This document shows, one piece after another, positions 50,385-58,245 of a DNA stretch of 64,000 nucleotides. This DNA is from Lachnospiraceae bacterium NE2001 (GTDB taxonomy: Bacteria > Bacillota > Clostridia > Lachnospirales > Lachnospiraceae). Position numbers and translations under genes: made by a program. Below the pieces are notes generated by a model. The model made no database searches. It was not told the origin of the DNA and saw only the letters and a program-made list of their open reading frames with translations. Each line of letters begins with the position of its first letter. The first letter of the stretch is position 1. The stretch covers positions 207,694 through 271,693 of the forward strand of contig FOEK01000001.1 in the NCBI GenBank assembly GCA_900110635.1, read 5' to 3'.

Positions 50385-51614
50385 ATGGAGGAGGAGTTAA
50401 GAGGCCTGGTAAAAACTGCCGTACTAGAGGGTATAGATCTGTCTGGAGAAATAAGAGATGAGGATATAAGTAGCCTGATAGATTCAAGTATAGCCGAGAT
50501 GACAGAATCGTACATCCCTCTCAAAGAAAAGCTGGACCTAAAAAAGGAGATTTTCAACTCAATCAGAAAGCTGGATATCCTGTCAGAGCTTCTGGAGGAT
50601 GACAGTATTACTGAGATCATGATAAATGGACCAGATAACATTTTCTATGAAAGAGGCGGGGCCATATATCGCTCTGAAAAACATTTTGAAGATAGTGAGA
50701 GGCTGATGAGCGTTATACAGCAGATTGTGGGCGAAGCCAACAGAATGGTGAATGAGACTAATCCCATAGTAGACCTGATACTTCGTGACGGGTCACGAGT
50801 GAATGTAGTCCTTAAGGGTATATCGGTTGATGGTTCTTCCGTTACCATTAGGAAGTTTCCCAAAGAAATAATGGGTATGGAGAAGCTCATAGAGCTGGGG
50901 GCGATAGATGAGAGAACAGCTGAGTTTTTGGGACTGCTTGTAAGAGCAGGATATAACATATTCATTTCCGGAGGAACAGGAGCAGGGAAGACTACATTTT
51001 TAAATGCTTTATCACAGTATATTCCAAAGGATGAAAGGCTGGTTACGATAGAAGATTCAGCGGAGTTAAAGATATCCCTGCCTAATCTGGTTCGTCTTGA
51101 GGCAAGAAATGCAAATGTGGAAGGCAAGAATATGATAACGATCAGGGACCTGATAAAGTGCAGTCTTCGCATGCGTCCAGACAGGATCATAGTTGGCGAG
51201 GTCAGAGATGCAGCGGCTATCGATATGCTTCAGGCGATGAACACGGGGCATGATGGAAGCCTTTCGACAGGCCACGCCAATTCAGCTCACGAGATGATGA
51301 TGAGACTGGAATCCATGGTTCTGATGGGTGCAGATCTGCCACTCAAGGCAATCAGGCAGCAGATAGCTTCGGCAATAGATATTGTAATACATCTGGGCAG
51401 ACTAAGAGATAAGAGCAGAAAGGTACTTGAGATAAGGGAGGTGCTTTTTGTGGAAAATGAAGAAATCATAACAAATGAGATATATCGATTTGAGGAGAGC
51501 TCGCTGCAGGATGATAAGGTGGTGGGCGAGCTAAAGAAGATAAATGACCTAAAGAACGTCAGTAAACTGAAGAATGCGGGGTTGATAGGCGTATATAGAG
51601 AAGGTGGTTATTAA
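50385..51614 (+). CDS. tadA: TadA/CpaF secretion ATPase
   Basis: The 409-residue protein has the Walker A GGTGAGKT (196-203), an Asp box and the His box. The VGEVRDAAAIDMLQAMNTG segment and HDGSLSTGHANS, both highly conserved in the CpaF branch, are present. As a hexameric cytoplasmic ATPase it drives assembly of Flp pilins through TadB and TadC. The N-terminal 75 residues are a helical bundle. It is preceded by TadZ-like protein and followed after 14 bases by TadB. Confidence 0.95.
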   Translation: MEEELRGLVKTAVLEGIDLSGEIRDEDISSLIDSSIAEMTESYIPLKEKLDLKKEIFNSIRKLDILSELLEDDSITEIMINGPDNIFYERGGAIYRSEKHFEDSERLMSVIQQIVGEANRMVNETNPIVDLILRDGSRVNVVLKGISVDGSSVTIRKFPKEIMGMEKLIELGAIDERTAEFLGLLVRAGYNIFISGGTGAGKTTFLNALSQYIPKDERLVTIEDSAELKISLPNLVRLEARNANVEGKNMITIRDLIKCSLRMRPDRIIVGEVRDAAAIDMLQAMNTGHDGSLSTGHANSAHEMMMRLESMVLMGADLPLKAIRQQIASAIDIVIHLGRLRDKSRKVLEIREVLFVENEEIITNEIYRFEESSLQDDKVVGELKKINDLKNVSKLKNAGLIGVYREGGY

Positions 51615-51628
51615 CCAGAGGGAGAAGG

Positions 51629-52351
51629 ATGATGGGCAGAATAAAGGATAAGCTTAGCAGTGCAGCACTGGCAGTGATTTTTTCGCTGGGGATCTTATTT
51701 ATATTTTTTGGAAATATATGGGGTCTGATTCCTGCTTCACTGGCTGGAGTATATGTATACCGGGTTTCTATGGAAAACATCCGAAGACGTAAGAGGCAGG
51801 AGCTTCTTGAACAGTTTAAAGCAATGCTTATAGCTATGCAGAGTGCACTGGAAGCAGGCAATTCTATGGAAAAATCCATATATGAGGCAACTGGTGAAAT
51901 GAGACAGCTATATGGAGATAAATCCAGAATTGTTGGAGAGCTTGTCCTTATTGATAAGAAGCTAAGACTAAATATATCTTTGGAGCAGTCCTTAAAGGAG
52001 TTTGCGGATAGAGTTCAAATAAGAGAAATCTACGATTTTGTGGAGGTTATCTCCGCAGTTAAAAAGACTGGGGGAAATGCAATAAAGATAATTAAAGAAA
52101 CCGTAAACAGGATAGTTGAGAGCATAGAGCTTGGTGCTGAACTGGAGGTGATGATTGCTGCGAAGAAGCTGGAACAGCAACTTATGGTCTTTATGCCTGC
52201 ATTGGTCATAGTATTTCTTCGTATCTCCAGTAAAGGCTTTATGAATCCGTTATATGAAACTATTCTGGGACAGATCATTATGACGGTTGTTTTGGGAGTA
52301 AACATATTGGCGGATTACCTCGGTAAGAAGATCGTTGATATAAGCATATGA
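51629..52351 (+). CDS. tadB: TadB-like type II/IV inner-membrane platform protein
   Basis: The 240-residue protein has an N-terminal helix pair (LAVIFSLGILFIFFGNIWGL, residues about 12-31) and a T2SF domain with the segment EQFKAMLIAMQSALEAGNSM, ending in two hydrophobic segments (QQLMVFMPALVIVFL and ILGQIIMTVVLGVNILADYL). TadB is the membrane platform that couples ATPase motion to pilin addition. AGAGGGAGAAGG precedes ATG 51629. It is shorter than Gram-negative TadB, as usual for Firmicutes. Confidence 0.88.
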   Translation: MMGRIKDKLSSAALAVIFSLGILFIFFGNIWGLIPASLAGVYVYRVSMENIRRRKRQELLEQFKAMLIAMQSALEAGNSMEKSIYEATGEMRQLYGDKSRIVGELVLIDKKLRLNISLEQSLKEFADRVQIREIYDFVEVISAVKKTGGNAIKIIKETVNRIVESIELGAELEVMIAAKKLEQQLMVFMPALVIVFLRISSKGFMNPLYETILGQIIMTVVLGVNILADYLGKKIVDISI

Positions 52352-52364
52352 AAGGGGAAACAGA

Positions 52365-53762
52365 ATGGTTAGTTACATTTGTATAGTATTTCTACTCATA
52401 TTAACAATGCTAGCAATAATCAGTAGAAAAAACTATAGCAAATATAAGGATGGTGTGAAGCCTTTGTGGTGGATAGCCCTATGGCTCACTTCACATCTGG
52501 GAGATAAATCCAGGATCAGAGAATATATCAAGAGGACAAAGCCCCTCAATACTAAAGCTTTGTCAGAGGAAACGGATAGAAGGATAGCGGTTTTTATACA
52601 CGATACACTCCGGATACTTGTGGTATTTCTATTGATTCTATGCATTGCAGGATTAATTCCGGAAAAAGAAGTGGACTTATATACCATAGAAAGACCTGAT
52701 ATTGGTGAAGATTCTACGTTTGTGGACGTAAGACTGATCGATAAAGGTACTCAGGAGCAGGAGATGTATTCGCTGGAGGTGAGTCCCAGAGAATATACAA
52801 AGGAAGAATTTGATGAGCTTTCTGACAGAGTAAGAGCTTATCTGGACTCGGTAATACTGGGGAACAATAAGAGCCCTGAACTAGTTACGGAGGACCTGTT
52901 TTTTCCTACCACTTATGAGAATACCGGCCTGAGAATAGTGTGGGAGACCGATATGCCCACAGTTTTAGGAAGTGATGGTCGTATAGTCGCAGATGATCTG
53001 GACGATAAAGTGAAGGTTAATATATCTGCCAAAATAAAGGATGCTAATTTCAGCTCGGATTATGAAACCAGTGTATTGGTTTCAAAGGAGGAAATCCTTA
53101 GTAGCTCTGATAAGGCCAAGGTCGCAATGCTTAACATTGAGAGGGAGAACAGGACCGGGAAGGAGTTTACTATTCCTCACGAGCTGGAAGACGTATCCAT
53201 AGAAAGAAATATAGAGAGCAGAGAAGATAAGCTCCTATATGTGTTGATATTTGGCTTTATCATTATCGGTCTGCTGGGCTATTACCGTGTTTATAAACTA
53301 AAGGAGACTGGAGAGATGAGAGATGAGGAGATTGGTGATGCATATTACGGGTTTGCCAACAGGCTTGCCATATATATAGGAGCGGGGTTTACACTCCGTA
53401 AATCGCTGGAGGCGGCAATAAAAAATGAAAAAAGTGAATTTCTGACAAATGAGGTGGAGTACACACTCAATATGACAGCCGCTGGGATACCAGAAACAAA
53501 GGCATATATGGAGCTTGGAAACAGACTTGGAATAGAGGAGTATATGCGCCTTATGTCACTGATCAGCCAGAATCTCAGCTTTGGCAATTCTAATCTGTTA
53601 AAGCTGCTGGATACAGAGGTTAAGACCAGCTTCTTTCTAAAAAAAGAGAGAGTGAGAAAAAAAGGTGAGCAGGCTTCAGAGAAGCTGCTTATCCCCACAG
53701 CTATCCTTCTAATAATTGTCATTATAGTTGTAATGTATCCTGCGTTTATTGGGATGCGTTAA
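52365..53762 (+). CDS. tadC: TadC-like platform protein with large N-terminal extracytoplasmic insert
   Basis: The C-terminal part (residues about 315-465: YGFANRLAIYIGAGFTLRKS, then GIPETKAYMELGNRLG, ending in a hydrophobic helix) is a T2SF domain as in TadC. The first 320 residues are unusual: helices at 2-18 and about 86-104 flank a Lys/Arg-rich cytoplasmic loop. After that comes a roughly 185-residue predicted outside region and another helix at about 292-308. Residues about 175-245 (GLRIVWETDMPTVLGSDGRI) resemble an atrophied bacterial Ig-like domain. AAAGGGGAAAC precedes ATG 52365. It should partner TadB in the pilus platform. Confidence 0.8.
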   Translation: MVSYICIVFLLILTMLAIISRKNYSKYKDGVKPLWWIALWLTSHLGDKSRIREYIKRTKPLNTKALSEETDRRIAVFIHDTLRILVVFLLILCIAGLIPEKEVDLYTIERPDIGEDSTFVDVRLIDKGTQEQEMYSLEVSPREYTKEEFDELSDRVRAYLDSVILGNNKSPELVTEDLFFPTTYENTGLRIVWETDMPTVLGSDGRIVADDLDDKVKVNISAKIKDANFSSDYETSVLVSKEEILSSSDKAKVAMLNIERENRTGKEFTIPHELEDVSIERNIESREDKLLYVLIFGFIIIGLLGYYRVYKLKETGEMRDEEIGDAYYGFANRLAIYIGAGFTLRKSLEAAIKNEKSEFLTNEVEYTLNMTAAGIPETKAYMELGNRLGIEEYMRLMSLISQNLSFGNSNLLKLLDTEVKTSFFLKKERVRKKGEQASEKLLIPTAILLIIVIIVVMYPAFIGMR

Positions 53763-53840
53763 TTATATTTAAAGTTTTTTTCTTCGTATTGAATAGTGTC
53801 AAGTTATCTACATATTAAATTATTTGCGGAGGTGAACGAT

Positions 53841-54038
53841 ATGAAAGAAATCTATGATAGATTCAGATGTAGATGCATCGTCTTAGGTAAGGATAATAGT
53901 GGTGTTGCAGCTGTTGAGATAATCCTGATACTGGTTGTTCTTATAGGATTGGTTATCATTTTCAAGACACAGGCTGTATCACTGGTAACAAAGATATGGA
54001 ATACCATCACTGAAAATGCAAGTACTGTTACGGGATAG
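53841..54038 (+). CDS. Flp-type pilin
   Basis: GCGGAGGTGA before ATG 53841 fixes the start of a 65-residue prepilin; the ORF can be extended upstream but without a ribosome site. The leader ends NSGVAAVEIILILVVLIG, with Gly before VAAVE placing Glu5 as in class III (Flp) pilins, so a prepilin peptidase should cut after Gly. The hydrophobic helix is followed by a short polar tail (WNTITENASTVTG). It is the main pilus subunit. No peptidase gene lies in the window. Confidence 0.88.
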   Translation: MKEIYDRFRCRCIVLGKDNSGVAAVEIILILVVLIGLVIIFKTQAVSLVTKIWNTITENASTVTG

Positions 54039-54131
54039 ACATTAAAACTCTACCATAAATGATATGCAGAATAGACTATTTTTATGTTTTTAGATAAGAG
54101 AAATAAATATGAATAAGGGTGTGTGATTGAA

Positions 54132-55634
54132 ATGAAAAACAGAGGATATGTGACGATTTTTTTATCGCTGATGCTGGTGGTTATGCTGATAGTGGTGACG
54201 GCAGTTTTAAAAATATCGTCAGAGGAGGGGGCAAAGTCAAAGGTTGTTACTGCAACAAGCAGTGCTATGTCTAGCGAACTGGCTAATTACAACAGGCTGA
54301 TATTTGATCGTTATCATATCCTGCTGCTTGATAAGAATTCATCAGGTCTTGGAGAGGGAGCTATGGAAGAGGATATGGAGGAGCTGCTTCAGATAGATCT
54401 GGGTGATGACTTTACGGTTAATAGTGTTCAGCTTTCTGGATCTACATACCTTATGGATAACAATCTGTCAGAGTTTAAATCTCAGATTAGAGACAATTTC
54501 AAGTATGAGGCCCTTAGCTACACGGTAGATAAAATAATCGAAAAAACTGGTAGTCAGGACGATCCTGTAGATGAAGAAGATCTAGATGCTATGGAACAGG
54601 ATATAAGTGAAGAAAAGCAGAGGATTTCAGCTGAGGAGTCTGGGAGTGAAGGTGATTCATCTGATTATATTTCTAATGAAGACTCTGAGAATGCCTCTAA
54701 GGATGACTCAAATAGTGATTCTACGGGCGAGGTGACAGATCCCAGAGATACTTTAAAAACCTATACCGATGCAGGGATTGCCAGCATACTTCTTCCTAGT
54801 AATGTAACGCTTAGTGAGAACCGGATATCTACTTCAGGTCAGTCAGGAGAATTGCCATCAACTGGCAGAGGAGTGAGTCTTTTTGGAGAGGTAGATACCA
54901 GCTTTGACAGTCTGGACAGGATGGAACTGGATACAGGAAAAAGCAGTGGCTGGGGAAGTAGTCTTCTCACATATATGGAAACGGTTATGTATGGGGCGGA
55001 GTGCTTCAACTGTCTGACGGATCAAAAATATGATGATACCTATCTTAACCTAGAGATGGAATATATAGTCGCAGGTGAGGATAGTGATGGAGCAAATTAT
55101 AAGAAGGTGGTAAATGAGATACTTCTTATAAGATTTGGATTTAATTTTGCCTACATACTTACAGATAACACAAAACAGGAGGAGTGCGAGGCGGTTGCAA
55201 CTGCACTTACTGTGGAGTTTCCTCCAGCTATGCCAGTGGTCAAGTATCTTCTTATGGGCTGCTGGTCATATATCGAATCTGTTATGGATGTGTACATGCT
55301 TGTAAGAGGTCACAGCGTACCATTCTGGAAAAGCAGTACCAGCTGGCTCACAGACTTTGAGAGCCTGGCGCATTTATCAGAGCTGGAAAGTGGGGCTTCA
55401 GATGATGAATCAGGACTTGATTATAAGGAATACCTGATGATTCTGATGGCTTTGCAAGGTGATGATATGTATTACAGAATGCTGGACCTGATGCAGTTAA
55501 ATGTTACTCAGTCAGATATAGAAGGTGGTGATACAACCTTTCGTATGAGAAACGCCATAACTGCATTTGGAGCAGATATATCCGTAAGTTATAAGGGTAA
55601 AGAGATAGATGTACATGAAGAAAGTGGATATTAA
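54132..55634 (+). CDS. DUF5702-type pilus-associated protein
   Basis: The 500-residue product (ATG 54132; GTG 54123 is an alternative) starts MKNRGYVTIFLSLMLVVMLI, a short leader-like stretch and a single hydrophobic helix. This is the pseudopilin-like start of DUF5702 proteins found in Gram-positive Tad clusters. Residues about 150-215 are an acidic Ser/Glu/Asp-rich linker. The C-terminal half (MEYIVAGEDSDGANYKKVVN, then YLLMGCWSYIESVMDVYML) is the conserved domain. It would be a surface-exposed minor component. The gene follows the pilin after 93 bases. Confidence 0.82.
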   Translation: MKNRGYVTIFLSLMLVVMLIVVTAVLKISSEEGAKSKVVTATSSAMSSELANYNRLIFDRYHILLLDKNSSGLGEGAMEEDMEELLQIDLGDDFTVNSVQLSGSTYLMDNNLSEFKSQIRDNFKYEALSYTVDKIIEKTGSQDDPVDEEDLDAMEQDISEEKQRISAEESGSEGDSSDYISNEDSENASKDDSNSDSTGEVTDPRDTLKTYTDAGIASILLPSNVTLSENRISTSGQSGELPSTGRGVSLFGEVDTSFDSLDRMELDTGKSSGWGSSLLTYMETVMYGAECFNCLTDQKYDDTYLNLEMEYIVAGEDSDGANYKKVVNEILLIRFGFNFAYILTDNTKQEECEAVATALTVEFPPAMPVVKYLLMGCWSYIESVMDVYMLVRGHSVPFWKSSTSWLTDFESLAHLSELESGASDDESGLDYKEYLMILMALQGDDMYYRMLDLMQLNVTQSDIEGGDTTFRMRNAITAFGADISVSYKGKEIDVHEESGY

Positions 55635-55755
55635 TCTCAGGTGCGCAATTATTTAAGTGGGTTTTAAGACAAATCGTAGAAAGGATAATGGTGGTTTAGG
55701 GTTTTGGGCGCATTAGAGATTTATATATAGCTTATTTTAGAAGCAGGGTGATGAA

Positions 55756-56502
55756 ATGAACAATAAAGGCAGCGTATCCATAGAGGCAGCAGTAGCATTT
55801 CCCTTATTCCTGTTTACCATACTTGCTTTCATATATATGGGAGAAATGTACAGAGTAAAGGAAACGGTTTATGAGGGACTGATAGAAACTGCCGAGTATA
55901 TGGCTGAATATGCGTATCTTACGGATACCTTTGAAGGAGTATCTGTTATGGACTATCCTATGGCAATGCTTCGATTTGAACAATATGTGGACAATAAGGC
56001 CCTCCTGGAAAAATACGTTGTTGGAGGAAGCTTGGGGATAAGTCTGATAGGCTCCAGCTTTCCTGATGACGAGGGATATATTGATATATATGCCACGTAT
56101 TATGTCAGATTGGATGTTCCTATAATAGGTATCTTTAAGAAGAGAATAGATGAGCATATAAAGCAACGGGCATATCTTGGAAGCTCGTCTCTTCTGAACT
56201 CTGTTGAATCAGAGTCTGATGATAAGTATGTATTTGTTGCTGAGAATGCAACTGTATACCATAGCTCGCGAAGCTGCACTTATCTAATGCCGGACATTGT
56301 AAGTAGTGATAAGGCTTCAGCTTCGAATAGTGGTTATAGAGCGTGTGAGTATTGCGGAGGAGGGAACGATTCTCTTGTATATATTACGACGGAGGGAGAG
56401 TGTTATCACTCCAGCAGAACTTGCTCGAGACTGAAGAGAACAGTTTCAAGAAAGAAATTAAGTGAGGTTAGTCTGCCGCCCTGCTCTAAATGCGGCGATT
56501 AG
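55756..56502 (+). CDS. TadE-like pseudopilin with paired His/Cys C-terminal modules
   Basis: The 248-residue protein starts NNKGSVSIEAAVAFPLFLFT, a TadE-type leader with Gly-SVSIE, so Glu sits at position 5 after cleavage. The body (about 30-150) is a typical TadE region. Then come two repeats of one pattern: YHSSRSCTYL ... CEYCGG (about 177-203) and YHSSRTCSRL ... CSKCGD (about 216-248). Each carries a His, a Cys and a Cys-x2-Cys, a likely metal-binding unit. I know no role for such modules on a pilus protein. GCAGGGTGATGAA precedes ATG 55756. Confidence 0.8.
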   Translation: MNNKGSVSIEAAVAFPLFLFTILAFIYMGEMYRVKETVYEGLIETAEYMAEYAYLTDTFEGVSVMDYPMAMLRFEQYVDNKALLEKYVVGGSLGISLIGSSFPDDEGYIDIYATYYVRLDVPIIGIFKKRIDEHIKQRAYLGSSSLLNSVESESDDKYVFVAENATVYHSSRSCTYLMPDIVSSDKASASNSGYRACEYCGGGNDSLVYITTEGECYHSSRTCSRLKRTVSRKKLSEVSLPPCSKCGD

Positions 56503-56513
56503 GAGTGAGTATT

Positions 56514-56912
56514 ATGAGAACAGATTCAAAGGGTTATATGACCATAGAGGCAAGTGTGATAATTCCTGTTGTAATTATAGGAATCTTTGTATGCCTTTTT
56601 GGACTGATACTGATATACGAGAGAGCCAGTGTATCGGCGGCAGAGTACAGAGCTTTATATACTATTCCTCTCAACTCTATCAGGAATAAGGAGGTTCAGG
56701 CATATCTTGAGGCTCAGGATTATACGGGCACTGTGGTTTTAGGGTCAGCGTCTGTCGAATCCTCAGCATCCGGCAGCAAGGCCAGCTGTGAAGGACAGGT
56801 GTGTCTATTTGGTTCAAGTAGTGTAAGTGGTAGTAGAGAGATAGACGTAAGAGTGGACAGACTTAGGAGGTGGCAATTCTATGGTGATACTTACGAAAAA
56901 TATGGGGATTAG
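56514..56912 (+). CDS. Short TadE/TadF-like pseudopilin
   Basis: AGGAGTGAG before ATG 56514 gives a 132-residue protein. It starts RTDSKGYMTIEASVIIPVVI, again with Gly followed at position 5 by Glu, and one hydrophobic helix (SVIIPVVIIGIFVCLFGLIL). The remainder is Ser/Gly-rich (SVESSASGSKASCEG and SSSVSGS), with Cys pairs. It probably is a minor pilus subunit. Its end overlaps the FHA gene start by 32 bases. Confidence 0.78.
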   Translation: MRTDSKGYMTIEASVIIPVVIIGIFVCLFGLILIYERASVSAAEYRALYTIPLNSIRNKEVQAYLEAQDYTGTVVLGSASVESSASGSKASCEGQVCLFGSSSVSGSREIDVRVDRLRRWQFYGDTYEKYGD

Positions 56913-58194
56913 CCGTTTTCTTGAGGTGACACAGGTAAATATTCCCCAGAATTACGAGATTCAAATGCTGATAAATAATGAAATGAGATATATCCCTGAC
57001 AGCAGTATGAGAGAGATAAATGGAGAAAAAAGTCTTCGCGTAAAAATTGATGGTATGGCAACTCTTTCTGACACCTATGGAAGAAGTATGCCCACCATGG
57101 ATGATGTAAAGGTATTATTAGCAGATCTTAAGAACTGCCTGAATGAACTTAGAACATATCTTCTGAATCCCGATCATTTAGTTCTAAATACAAGATATAT
57201 CTTATATGACAGTGTAAAGGGGTTATATCAGTTCTTATATGTTCCGGGAGATGGCAGCTGCTTTAAGGAACAATTAAAGGGACTCTTTGAAGAGATTATG
57301 AGGGTATATGATCATCAGGATCAAAACGGCGTGATGTATCTATATGATCTATATAGCAGAGTGCTAGGGGACAATTTCACGCCGGAGCTCTTTTCTAAGA
57401 TGATAGGGACATTTGATAGATCTAATACACGTCCTGAAACTAAACTGGAAAGATGGTCAGAAAGAAAGACAGATACTAAGCCGGAAAGAGAACTGGAGAG
57501 ACCGCAATATGAAGAGTTTGGGGAGAGTAAGGTTATAGATGTATATCCTTCGGAGGAAAGGGATAGAGGTGGCAGAACTCTGCATATTGCAGTGTCGGCT
57601 GTGGCAGTTATTCTGGCTGTTCTTCTATATATTCTTTTTGGAGTACGATCATTTAAAGTGTCAGCATTGCTGGCTGTTATTCTGGTTGCATATTTTGTAA
57701 TAGATTATCTGAAGAATAAAGAAGAACAGGAGGAGGCTATGGCCATGAAGGCTTATATAAAGTCTGAGCCAAGAATTGATAGTGGGCTGGAGCCCAGAGC
57801 TGAAATAGTGTCAGATAGTCCCCATAATGAATTGAAGAAGCCTCTTATCTCAGAGGAGTATATCGAAACAAGTGTTCTGCCATCTGGAAGAAATGAAACC
57901 TCGGTATCCTGTCTTGTCCCCCTGGATAAAAGTAAATCTAAAGAGATATATCTGATAGAAGGTGAAACCCGAGTGGGAAGACAGAGAAATATGTGTGACT
58001 TTTATCTAAATGATTCTTCGGTTAGCAGAGTTCATGCGATATTTGAGAAGAAGGGAGACAAGGTGACAGTAAGAGATGCAGGATCTACAAACGGAACCTA
58101 CTTAAATGATAAGAGGCTTAGTATGGAAGAGGAAGCTGAGACAAATCTTGGAGATACAATAAGTATTGCAGATATTCAGTATGAGTGCTTTTAG
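56881..58194 (+). CDS. DUF6382 and FHA domain protein
   Basis: CTTAGGAGGTG precedes ATG 56881, 32 bases inside the previous gene. The 437-residue protein has an N-terminal DUF6382-like domain (about 15-165: YLLNPDHLVLNTRYILYDSV, KGLYQFLYVPGD). A charged linker and two adjacent hydrophobic segments (about 234-255 and 259-277) follow. The C-terminal FHA domain (about 358-437) has GRQRNMCDFYLND, SSVSRVHA and STNGTYLND, the phospho-Thr-binding loops. It likely scaffolds phosphorylated partners in the pilus locus; no Ser/Thr kinase is in the window. Confidence 0.88.
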   Translation: MVILTKNMGISRFLEVTQVNIPQNYEIQMLINNEMRYIPDSSMREINGEKSLRVKIDGMATLSDTYGRSMPTMDDVKVLLADLKNCLNELRTYLLNPDHLVLNTRYILYDSVKGLYQFLYVPGDGSCFKEQLKGLFEEIMRVYDHQDQNGVMYLYDLYSRVLGDNFTPELFSKMIGTFDRSNTRPETKLERWSERKTDTKPERELERPQYEEFGESKVIDVYPSEERDRGGRTLHIAVSAVAVILAVLLYILFGVRSFKVSALLAVILVAYFVIDYLKNKEEQEEAMAMKAYIKSEPRIDSGLEPRAEIVSDSPHNELKKPLISEEYIETSVLPSGRNETSVSCLVPLDKSKSKEIYLIEGETRVGRQRNMCDFYLNDSSVSRVHAIFEKKGDKVTVRDAGSTNGTYLNDKRLSMEEEAETNLGDTISIADIQYECF

Positions 58195-58245
58195 GAAAAT
58201 AGGCTTACCTAAAAAGAAAGCTTTATATAGAGAGGAAATGAAAGT

